Shown piece by piece: positions 57,205 to 64,000 of a DNA stretch of 64,000 nucleotides (positions are counted from its first letter, which is position 1; each line of letters starts with the position of its first letter). The position numbers and the translations under genes were made by a program. The stretch spans positions 1-64,000 of the forward strand of contig NZ_FOQK01000011.1 in assembly GCF_900113715.1 (NCBI RefSeq), written 5' to 3'. The DNA is from Pseudoselenomonas ruminantium. GTDB taxonomy: Bacteria > Bacillota > Negativicutes > Selenomonadales > Selenomonadaceae. Below the pieces are notes generated by a model. The model saw only the letters and a program-made list of their open reading frames with translations, had not been told where the DNA came from and ran no database searches.

Positions 57205-57795
57205 TTAACGTATCGCTATTGATTCCATAGACCTTTTTACCATTTTTTCCATTCCCCTGTTTCCCTCTATATATGTATACATGATTGTCCAATATTCATT
57301 GCCGCCATCGATTCCTATACATTCAATAATTTGCGGATTATTATCTTCATCTATAACAATTTTAGCATAAGTTACTTTTCTGCCATTTATATATTTATCT
57401 TCCAATATCTTCATTTTTGCATTAAGTTGTTCAGCATCATCAAAATCCACCATAAACGTTTTTATATCAAAATTTATTTTAAAATCATCGTTACCGACCA
57501 AAGCCCAATCAACACTCACGTTTATTTTATCATCTTCATGCCTATACCATTTCGCACTTTTTATATCATTATTTATTTCATTATTTATTTTGAAATCACC
57601 ACGATCTTCCAGATTAAACGGCAAATCAATGTATAGCTTTTCCCCATCTTTTTGCGGCAACTCTATGGAGCGCCATCCATCTTTTTGAATCTGTTCATTT
57701 GATGATGTAGTTATTTCTTGAGACTTATTGTTTCCTGAGCAGCCAGGCACAAACAGTGCCATAACTACTAATAATATAAACATCAGTTTTTTCAT
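57205..57795 (-). CDS. Lipoprotein, presumed immunity protein C
   Basis: A 196-residue lipoprotein: MKKLMFILLVVMALFVPGCS, Cys19 in the lipobox VPGC. The rest (LYIDLPFNLEDRGDFKINNE, INFDIKTFMVDFDDAEQLNA, KRSMESIAIR) aligns with 56201 over its length but differs at many exposed positions, as expected for cognate immunity to different toxins. It lies 18 bases after the stop of the full PAAR-like toxin gene. Confidence 0.72.
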   Translation of the reverse strand: MKKLMFILLVVMALFVPGCSGNNKSQEITTSSNEQIQKDGWRSIELPQKDGEKLYIDLPFNLEDRGDFKINNEINNDIKSAKWYRHEDDKINVSVDWALVGNDDFKINFDIKTFMVDFDDAEQLNAKMKILEDKYINGRKVTYAKIVIDEDNNPQIIECIGIDGGNEYWTIMYTYIEGNRGMEKMVKRSMESIAIR

Positions 57796-57813
57796 TTTAT
57801 CCACACACTCTTC

Positions 57814-58746
57814 TTATCTTTTTTCACTGTGACTTCCCGAAACATCATACCCTTTTTTATTTCCTTTAACTTTCAACTTATATTCACCAGATTCTCCTTC
57901 TAATTCTACGCCATCTTTACTTGCTGAAAGCTTTATGCTTCTTTCCTCCTTCTCAAATTTAGTATACATTTTAACTTCCGACGGTTCATGTTTCGTACTT
58001 TCCCCACTTGACTTTAATTTTCCTATTTCAGCTTCTGTACCTGCAGCAATGTTAAAATCACCTTTACTGTAACCAACTTCAACTCCCACTTTTCCTTGCG
58101 TAGAATTTCCATGATTTAGTTCTATTCCTTTCGTTCCCAAAGATCCTTCTGTCTCGCGGTGCTCTGCATCGACAGGATTCAGGGTTGCTTCCGCATAAAA
58201 TCCATCTTTTTTGTCTCCTATCATGAAATGACCATCTTTCGGCAAGTAATTTGCTATCACTGCTTCAGCTTTTTCTAATTCGCTATTTATTCCGTCAAAT
58301 GCACTATACGATGCATCAATACTGTCAGGCAATGCATCCGCATCCGAACCAGGTTTTATGAACCTTATTCGTCCTCCTCTGGCACAGACCAGGGTACTTG
58401 TATCAAGCAGCGCCGGTGCTCCCTCGACTGTGAAATGAGTATCGCCATCCTGCCATGCTTCATTCAGTATGGGGTAGCATGTCCTGCCAGCATACTTGTC
58501 CGTATCTATCGTGACATTACCGTGCTGTTGCAATAACCGTCTTACCTCTTGGGCATCCGCTTTGCATCGCCCATATCCTTTGATATTTTCTGGATATTTA
58601 TGATCATTGGCATTCAACACAGGTTGTTGATCTTTCTGATTGATGACGCCATGCGATTGCTCTAAAAATACTTTTTGTTTTGCCGTGCCGCAATCACAAT
58701 AAGTATATTGCGTAGCCATGGACATATAATTTCCCTTTGACGACAT
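57814..58746 (-). CDS. DUF4280 PAAR-like toxin
   Basis: A 310-residue protein. Residues 1-135 are the DUF4280 PAAR-like tip domain (CDCGTAKQKVFLEQSHGVIN, TCYPILNEAWQDGDT, LVCARGGRIRFI), which would cap the VgrG spike. The rest (from about 160) is a glycine/serine-rich beta repeat (GVEVGYSKGDFNIAAGTEAE, KLSASKDGVELEGESGEYKL) with no known catalytic motif and may be the toxic or surface domain. Three bases downstream of VgrG 2 and followed by its presumed immunity lipoprotein. Confidence 0.78.
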   Translation of the reverse strand: MSSKGNYMSMATQYTYCDCGTAKQKVFLEQSHGVINQKDQQPVLNANDHKYPENIKGYGRCKADAQEVRRLLQQHGNVTIDTDKYAGRTCYPILNEAWQDGDTHFTVEGAPALLDTSTLVCARGGRIRFIKPGSDADALPDSIDASYSAFDGINSELEKAEAVIANYLPKDGHFMIGDKKDGFYAEATLNPVDAEHRETEGSLGTKGIELNHGNSTQGKVGVEVGYSKGDFNIAAGTEAEIGKLKSSGESTKHEPSEVKMYTKFEKEERSIKLSASKDGVELEGESGEYKLKVKGNKKGYDVSGSHSEKR

Positions 58747-58748
58747 TT

Positions 58749-60164
58749 TCAGTCACCTCCCATAATGACATTCTCAGCTAGCAATTTGATATCTTTCGGC
58801 AATATATCCAATTGCACATCACCTGCTTTAAGGCTGATTTTATCTTTGGCCAGCATTTCGATTTTATTTCCTTCCAGTATCACGTATTTATCAGCTGTAA
58901 CTTTGATTTTGTTCGCTGTAACAATGTGAATCCCACTCCCTGACATGTCAATGAATGTATCTTGATGTTTCGTAATCAGATGCACGCTATTGTCGGTCAG
59001 CAGCAGTTCCTTGCCACCTGGAGCGCGCAGGGTTTTGTTGCGGGTATTGGCTGGCGGTGCGGCGTTTATGGTGCTGATGCAGAAGGCATCCTTCTCCTCC
59101 TGCGTGGGGAAGAATACGCGGACATAGTCGCCCTCACTTGGCATCACATACCAGCCGCTGCCATCGCTGGAGGAATAGGTCGTCGCGTATGGGAACCACT
59201 TGTTTGCCGCTTCCTCATAGGCCGCATCGACTTCAAGGAAATGTACTTTCACTTTATCCTGCCGGACATCCTTTACCTGACCGGTCAAAACCATTCCGGC
59301 ACAGGTCGGGTTCTTCTGTCTGGCTGCCAGCAGGCTCTTTTCTCTAGCCAGCCGGTAGCGCATATGCAGCATACCGTCTAGCAATCGGCCTGATACCGCA
59401 GCAATGCGATAGGATTTTCCCTTCCAGGACACAGCCGTTCCCAGCGGCAGGTAATTGTCCGTCTCGACCCGAAGCGAGACAAAGTCTTCAGCTATCGGCT
59501 GTCTGCCGGCCACGAGGGAATTTTCCTGCCATAGCTGCCACCTCGCCTCTTGATAGCGCCGAGAAGTCTCCACCCATGCCGGGATTTTTTCTTCTTTCGC
59601 CTGCGTTGGCAGTCCGATTGACAATCCGGGTTTTTCTGCCGCACAGTCTGTGAATACAGGCACGCCAAAGCGTGACGCCATCCGCCGCGCAAACTGCCAA
59701 TCAGTTTCATCCAGCTGCAGCACGAATTCGCCAATTGCCTTATCGGGCACATTCATGCGGATTTCCGCCTTGGTGTCCATGCCATTTTGCTGACAGGCTG
59801 CCCGCAGGATTGCACCATACGTCTGCGTCAAATCCTGAAAGGACTTCCGCTCTTTCTGCAGATCCAGCAGATATGAGGTGTCAGCCAGCAGCATTTTCGC
59901 CAGGCAATACTCTGCCGTTTCCTCCATATGTATGCGCAGGATATAGCCACAGAACAGCGTCTTTTCTCGGCCGTCTACGCCAGCTGCCGCAATCGTCACT
60001 AAAGTCTCTGCCGACTGCGGCATAAACCGCAGCATTTCTTCTTTGTCCACCTCAGCTGCCAGCTTGACGAAAGCATGGCAATTAGGGCGATGATGGATGC
60101 TCATTTCCTGCAGCCGTTTTAGTTTGATGCCTTTGACTTGCAGGCATTGATGGATAATTTTCAT
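58749..60164 (-). CDS. VgrG-like spike protein 2
   Basis: A 471-residue spike: gp27-like half (KGIKLKRLQEMSIHHRPNCH, LDETDWQFARRMASRFGVPV), OB domain (GMVLTGQVKDVRQDKVKVHF, SGWYVMPSEGDYVRVFFPTQ) and a short beta-helix with KIKVTADKYVILEGNKIEML. One TGACNNGTCA palindrome lies in the OB region (59278), encoding Leu-Thr-Gly-Gln. Its start overlaps the stop of VgrG 1 by 4 bases. GC-rich, unlike the effector genes downstream. Confidence 0.87.
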   Translation of the reverse strand: MKIIHQCLQVKGIKLKRLQEMSIHHRPNCHAFVKLAAEVDKEEMLRFMPQSAETLVTIAAAGVDGREKTLFCGYILRIHMEETAEYCLAKMLLADTSYLLDLQKERKSFQDLTQTYGAILRAACQQNGMDTKAEIRMNVPDKAIGEFVLQLDETDWQFARRMASRFGVPVFTDCAAEKPGLSIGLPTQAKEEKIPAWVETSRRYQEARWQLWQENSLVAGRQPIAEDFVSLRVETDNYLPLGTAVSWKGKSYRIAAVSGRLLDGMLHMRYRLAREKSLLAARQKNPTCAGMVLTGQVKDVRQDKVKVHFLEVDAAYEEAANKWFPYATTYSSSDGSGWYVMPSEGDYVRVFFPTQEEKDAFCISTINAAPPANTRNKTLRAPGGKELLLTDNSVHLITKHQDTFIDMSGSGIHIVTANKIKVTADKYVILEGNKIEMLAKDKISLKAGDVQLDILPKDIKLLAENVIMGGD

Positions 60165-61579
60165 GCCTTGCCTCCTATTTCGATGGCCTTGGCGCCCATG
60201 CCGATTTCGTGGGCATCCATATGGATGTTCGAGTCCGCCACCTGCATCGTGATACTGTCATCGGCCTTCACTACGACGCCTTCCTTGCCCTCAATATCAA
60301 TATCGCCCTGTGAGGAAACGATTACGGGCCGGGTTGAGTAGACTTGTACGCCCTTGCTCTGCGAAATGCGGATAAAACTGTCTGCGGAGGTGCAGTCCAG
60401 CGTGATGCCATCTTCATCCATCAGCACATTGTTGCCGCCTGGCGCCCGGAAATATTTATTGCGTTCAGCTGGTGCCGGCGCTTGGTTGACAGCACTGGCA
60501 CCAAAGGCCGCCGCTTCGTCATGCGAGGGGAACAGGATGCGGACCTCATCCTGCGGCTCGGGCATGACATACCAGCCGCTGCCATCTTCCGAGGAATAGC
60601 CCGTCGAATACGGAAACCATGTGCTGCTGCCAGAGTCATAGCTGTCATCCATCCCCTCGAACCATACCTGGATACGGTCGCGTTCCACCGCCTGTACCTT
60701 ACCCTTGCTTATCCTTCCGCCACAGGATGGATGCTGGCGCAGCGGCAAACGCAGTCCACGCGGATCAGCCAGTTCATAAGTCATATGCAAAAGCCCATCG
60801 CGCAGTGTGCCATATACCCGGCTGATGACATACGTTTTCCCCCGGAATTCCGCCGTATCACCCAGGCATGCATACACATCCGCTTCGCAGGTGATACGCG
60901 CAAAATCCTGCATCAGCGCCTTCTGCCCCGCCTGCCCTTGATTCAGCCGATAACGCAGGTAGCTGCAGTTATCCTGCTGATAGACGGCTGCCGCCGCGTC
61001 CAGTTTGATGCTCTTCCCGCCAGCCGGCAGCCCCACGGACAGGGATGGCTTTTCCTCACGCAGCCGCGTGAAGACGGCTGTATGGAAATGCGAGGCTAGT
61101 CGCTTCGAATACGCCCAGGCCGTCTCCTGCATCTGCGCCAGGAATTTACCGATAGGCTTATCGGGCACGCCAAAGCTCAGATTCGCTTCTACCCCAGCCT
61201 GCGCATAAGCACGCTGCAAAACCTCCCGATAGGTCTTCGTCAAGTCCTGATACGTCTGATCCTGCCGCTTGATATCCAGCGCGCAGCACATATCGTTGAG
61301 CGTGCACGTGACGACAGCATAATCACCGTTGCATTCATAATCCAGCCCAACCAGATACCCGCAGAAAAACCGCTTCCTTTCTCCGCTGCTATCCTCTGCC
61401 CAAAGGCTTACGATCTGCTTATCGGCACGGGGAATGAAATGCTCCATTGCTGCAGCAGTTGTTTCCCCTGTCACTTTGACGGTTCCCAACGCATTGGGCG
61501 CATGCCAAAGTTCCAACGACAGGATTCTCTGACAAGGAATCCCCTCCATATATAGTGATTCATACGCTATGCTCCACAC
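60161..61579 (-). CDS. VgrG-like spike protein 1
   Basis: A 472-residue spike paralogous to VgrG 2: YMEGIPCQRILSLELWHAPN, MQETAWAYSKRLASHFHTAV, GKVQAVERDRIQVWFEGMDD, DGSGWYVMPEPQDEVRILFP, and a beta-helix ending VVKADDSITMQVADSNIHMD. Two related spikes in tandem could form a heterotrimer or serve different effectors. No sheath, tube or baseplate genes are in this window, so the injection machine must be encoded elsewhere. Confidence 0.87.
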   Translation of the reverse strand: MWSIAYESLYMEGIPCQRILSLELWHAPNALGTVKVTGETTAAAMEHFIPRADKQIVSLWAEDSSGERKRFFCGYLVGLDYECNGDYAVVTCTLNDMCCALDIKRQDQTYQDLTKTYREVLQRAYAQAGVEANLSFGVPDKPIGKFLAQMQETAWAYSKRLASHFHTAVFTRLREEKPSLSVGLPAGGKSIKLDAAAAVYQQDNCSYLRYRLNQGQAGQKALMQDFARITCEADVYACLGDTAEFRGKTYVISRVYGTLRDGLLHMTYELADPRGLRLPLRQHPSCGGRISKGKVQAVERDRIQVWFEGMDDSYDSGSSTWFPYSTGYSSEDGSGWYVMPEPQDEVRILFPSHDEAAAFGASAVNQAPAPAERNKYFRAPGGNNVLMDEDGITLDCTSADSFIRISQSKGVQVYSTRPVIVSSQGDIDIEGKEGVVVKADDSITMQVADSNIHMDAHEIGMGAKAIEIGGKA

Positions 61580-62097
61580 ACTTCTGCCTCCTTTGCTGAC
61601 GGCACTTTGACAAAATGAACGCCCATCGGTCCCCGTGCCAATATCTGCTCAGCGGCCGCCAGGGAAAAGAACCAATACACGACATGTTTCCCCTCATACC
61701 TGGCCACCTGCCGACCCTGCAGGCATTCCGGATGGATCCGATATCCATCCCCGCGTATTTCCAGACAATCGGCAGACGGTAAATAAGGAATCCAATAGGT
61801 TAAACTCTTGCCACGCGGGGCAGCCGGCAAAAGCGTCAAAGACTTTGTCTCCACCGCCGGAGCCAACGACCGGAACAAGGCAATCATTTTCTTGCCCACC
61901 ATAAACGTGGGCGCAAACAGGAAATCGCAAAACTCCAAGCCGCGTTTTCCTTCATAACAGCCGACACGATCCTGTAGCCGAGCAAAATCCCGGCCCGTCA
62001 TCATCGGCGGATATTCCCGCCAGGGTATTCCCGCGGGCCGGACAGGACACACGAGATCTTCATCGGGACGGAGCTGAAACCAAGGTTGCTCTAGCAT
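61567..62097 (-). CDS. Hypothetical protein heading the injection cluster, 176 residues
   Basis: Not recognised with certainty. MLEQPWFQLRPDEDLVCPVR, SLTYWIPYLPSADCLEIRGD and KHVVYWFFSLAAAEQILARG suggest a small alpha/beta domain like the immunity/DUF1629-type or VgrG-adaptor proteins that precede spike genes. It overlaps VgrG 1 by 13 bases and starts the operon behind GAGGAGACGATT. Confidence 0.6.
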   Translation of the reverse strand: MLEQPWFQLRPDEDLVCPVRPAGIPWREYPPMMTGRDFARLQDRVGCYEGKRGLEFCDFLFAPTFMVGKKMIALFRSLAPAVETKSLTLLPAAPRGKSLTYWIPYLPSADCLEIRGDGYRIHPECLQGRQVARYEGKHVVYWFFSLAAAEQILARGPMGVHFVKVPSAKEAEVCGA

Positions 62098-62150
62098 AAT
62101 CGTCTCCTCACATAATCCTAACTATAATCATTCCCTATAGAACTATAATA

Positions 62151-62170
62151 AATGAGAATTAGTATTCATT
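62151..62170 (-). promoter_or_regulatory. Fur-like imperfect palindrome upstream of the injection cluster
   Basis: AATGAGAATTAGTATTCATT at 62151-62170 is an inverted repeat matching itself at 14 of 20 positions and resembles a Fur box. It lies about 55-75 bases before the first gene. No clear -35 was found, so iron control is only a possibility. Confidence 0.3.
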
Positions 62171-62211
62171 AAAAAGAATCTGAAAATACCGTGAGAATCT
62201 AATCCGGGCAT

Positions 62212-62256
62212 AAAAAAAGCACCCCTCTATGTTGCGTGAACATAGAGGGGTGCTTT
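62212..62256. terminator. Terminator after aspS
   Basis: AAAAAAAGCACCCCTCTATG and its complement form a stem of about 18 base pairs with T runs on both strands; it isolates aspS from the injection cluster. Confidence 0.93.
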
Positions 62257-62283
62257 ACCACACAAGGTGGTCAAGCGCGGAGC

Positions 62284-64000
62284 TTACTGCTCCTGCTTAT
62301 TCTCTTTTTTCTTGACAGCCGTGCGGATGGAGAGCTCGCGGAGCTGTTTCTCCTCAACCGGCGACGGTGCAGCCGACATGACGTCGCGGGCACTCTGGTT
62401 TTTCGGGAACGCGATGACATCGCGGATGGAATCGCGTTTTGCCATGAGCATGACGAGACGGTCAAGACCGAATGCCAGGCCACCATGTGGCGGCGTACCA
62501 TACTGGAACGCATCCATCATGAAGCCGAACTTCTCATGTGCCTGCTCATAGGTAAGGCCGAGAGACTCGAATACCTTCTCCTGCAGCTCTGCGTTGTAGA
62601 TACGCAGCGAACCGCCACCGACTTCGACGCCGTTGAGGACCATATCGTAAGCCTTAGCTTTTACGCGGCCCGGGTCGGACTGCAGATACTGGATATCCTC
62701 GTCACGCGGTGCCGTGAACGGATGGTGCATAGCCTTCCAGCGTTTCTCCTCGTCGCTCCACTCGTACATCGGGAAGTCGACGACCCAAAGGAAGCGCAGG
62801 GCATCCGGATCGATGAGGTTGCGCTCTTTACCCATCTCAAGACGGAGCTGGCCCAGAGCCGTATCGACAACGAGGCGCTTGTCGGCAACGACCAGCAGCA
62901 GGTCGCCCGTCTTAGCGCCCGTAGCCTCAGCGATCTTGGCAAACGTCTCATCGCTGTAGAATTTCTTGAACGGGCTCTTGATGCCCTCTTCGCTGTACTG
63001 GATCCAGGCAAGGCCCTTCGCGCCATAGATCTGGACGAACTTGACGAGATCATCGAGGCGGCGGCGCGGAATGTCAGCATAACCGTCAACCTTGATGCAC
63101 TTGACCATGCCGCCGTTTTCGATAACGGCGTTGAATACCTTGAAGTCCGAACCTTTGACGAACTCGGAGATATCCATGAGCGGCATATCGAAGCGGAGAT
63201 CCGGCTTATCGGAACCGTATTTGTCCATAGCCGTATCCCAGTCCATGCGCTCAAACGGCGTCTCGATCTTCGCACCGATAGCCTTCTCGAACATCTCTTT
63301 GGCGAGCTCTTCCATCAGGCCCAGGATCTGATCCTGATCCATGAAGGACATCTCGATATCGAGCTGCGTGAACTCCGGCTGACGGTCAGCACGGAGGTCC
63401 TCATCGCGGAAGCAGCGGACAATCTGGAAATACTTCTCGAAGCCAGCGACCTGCAGGATCTGCTTGAAGATCTGCGGGGACTGCGGCAGAGCGTAGAACT
63501 CGCCCGGATTTACGCGGCTCGGAACGAGGAAGTCGCGAGCGCCTTCCGGCGTGCTCTTGCAGAGCATCGGCGTCTCGATCTCGAGGAAGCCGTTGCGGTC
63601 AAAGAAGTCACGCATGATTTTCGTGACGCGGTGACGCAGCATGATGTTCTTCTGCATCTCCGGACGACGAAGATCCAGATAACGATACTTGAGGCGAATC
63701 TTCTCATCGACATCGACACCATCCTGGATGTAGAACGGCGGCGTTTTCGCCTCATTGAGGATACGCAGCTCAGCGCAAACGACCTCAACTTCACCAGTCT
63801 CCATATTCGGATTGATGGTCTCTTCGCTGCGGGCGCGGATTTTACCGCGGACAGCGATGCAGAACTCGTTACGCAGGGACTCAGCCTTGTGGAACGTGCC
63901 TTCATTCATGGAAGCTTCATCGAATACGACCTGCACAAAACCGGAACGGTCACGCATGTCAACGAAAATCAGACCACCATGGTCACGACGACGGGAGACC
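62284..64000 (-). CDS. aspS: Aspartyl-tRNA synthetase (N terminus beyond the window)
   Basis: At least 571 residues of a class II synthetase of the bacterial (AspRS with GAD insert) type; the N-terminal anticodon-binding OB fold begins outside the right edge. Seen are RSGFVQVVFDE of the OB fold, motif 1 near RHRVTKIMRDFFDRNGFLEI, motif 2 in FQIVRCFRDEDLRADRQPEF, the GAD insert (DISEFVKGSDFKVFNAVIEN) and motif 3 in PPHGGLAFGLDRLVMLM. Continues to the edge without a start. Core housekeeping gene. Confidence 0.96.
   Translation of the reverse strand, partial: VSRRRDHGGLIFVDMRDRSGFVQVVFDEASMNEGTFHKAESLRNEFCIAVRGKIRARSEETINPNMETGEVEVVCAELRILNEAKTPPFYIQDGVDVDEKIRLKYRYLDLRRPEMQKNIMLRHRVTKIMRDFFDRNGFLEIETPMLCKSTPEGARDFLVPSRVNPGEFYALPQSPQIFKQILQVAGFEKYFQIVRCFRDEDLRADRQPEFTQLDIEMSFMDQDQILGLMEELAKEMFEKAIGAKIETPFERMDWDTAMDKYGSDKPDLRFDMPLMDISEFVKGSDFKVFNAVIENGGMVKCIKVDGYADIPRRRLDDLVKFVQIYGAKGLAWIQYSEEGIKSPFKKFYSDETFAKIAEATGAKTGDLLLVVADKRLVVDTALGQLRLEMGKERNLIDPDALRFLWVVDFPMYEWSDEEKRWKAMHHPFTAPRDEDIQYLQSDPGRVKAKAYDMVLNGVEVGGGSLRIYNAELQEKVFESLGLTYEQAHEKFGFMMDAFQYGTPPHGGLAFGLDRLVMLMAKRDSIRDVIAFPKNQSARDVMSAAPSPVEEKQLRELSIRTAVKKKENKQEQ

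Noticed and set aside
58941-58950. TGACATGTCA inside VgrG 2 as a member of the palindrome family
   Set aside because: It encodes an ordinary stretch in a different frame (Ile-Asp-Met-Ser) and may be chance; it is counted but carries no weight.
51018-62097. The VgrG region as a complete type VI secretion system
   Set aside because: Only spikes, a tip and cargo are present; tube, sheath, baseplate and membrane-complex genes are not in the window.
1-64000. tRNA or rRNA genes
   Set aside because: No rRNA signature and no cloverleaf with a TTCGAATC-type T-loop plus acceptor stem was found on either strand by eye.

Overview
The window reads as chromosome of a diderm Firmicute of the class Negativicutes, most like Selenomonas or a close relative in the Selenomonadaceae. 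This rests on the gene mix (PssA/Psd phospholipid genes, VgrG-type injection genes and an RND efflux relic beside Firmicute-style ribosome binding sites, DUF1659/DUF2922/YvrJ cassettes and Xre regulators) and on a GC-rich core broken by AT-rich islands. The species call is an inference from memory of these families; no search was run.

1-15 kb is mostly core. A cut-off IS3-type transposase and a YoeB relic open the window, then two small double-glycine-leader peptide genes and an antisense-RNA locus. Then come a cell-wall amidase, an aldo/keto reductase - FliB-like - MFS run, a TtcA-like enzyme, a MetE-like methyltransferase divergent from a LysR regulator, and a complete NAD salvage operon (NrtR-like Nudix regulator, pncA, pncB, nadE). 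A SYLF protein, a PPP phosphatase and a beta carbonic anhydrase follow, with a third double-glycine peptide directly behind the anhydrase.

15-30 kb is an accessory zone. It starts with an Fst/par-like type I toxin-antitoxin locus and an orphan copy of its antitoxin RNA. Two DUF1659-DUF2922-YvrJ cassettes frame a long minus-strand run. One part holds KptA, a minimal nucleotidyltransferase and a VbhA-like antitoxin. Another is a tightly packed eight-gene operon: ClpP-like protease, lone VirD4-like coupling protein, metallophosphoesterase, nucleotidyltransferase with an in-frame TGA, PPP phosphatase, TnpV-like protein and unknowns. An isolated 242-nt structured RNA candidate lies between the two parts. 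A repeated intergenic element marks slots that carry different cargo, including a SieB-like exclusion protein.

30-45 kb holds a BsuMI/LlaJI-type restriction-modification operon (controller, two cytosine methyltransferases, McrB-like GTPase, LlaJI-like nuclease, Vsr). It is followed by a replication-like module with lysin-type amidases that has been copied, deleted and rearranged around a YhcG-family nuclease gene, then an Xre regulator and an Rpn-family nuclease.

45-64 kb returns to core: queE-queD, then a glycosyltransferase, pssA, psd and a WecG/TagA glycosyltransferase. A contractile-injection effector cluster follows (three VgrG-like spikes, DUF4280 PAAR-like toxin, several lipoprotein or DcrB-like presumed immunity genes, pentapeptide protein), with a scar left by module exchange. 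aspS runs off the right edge.

A pattern crossing gene boundaries is the palindrome TGACNNGTCA, seen at least 30 times by eye. It is concentrated at 14-48 kb, sits at gene ends and in terminators, and also lies inside coding regions where it encodes Leu-Thr-x-Gln.
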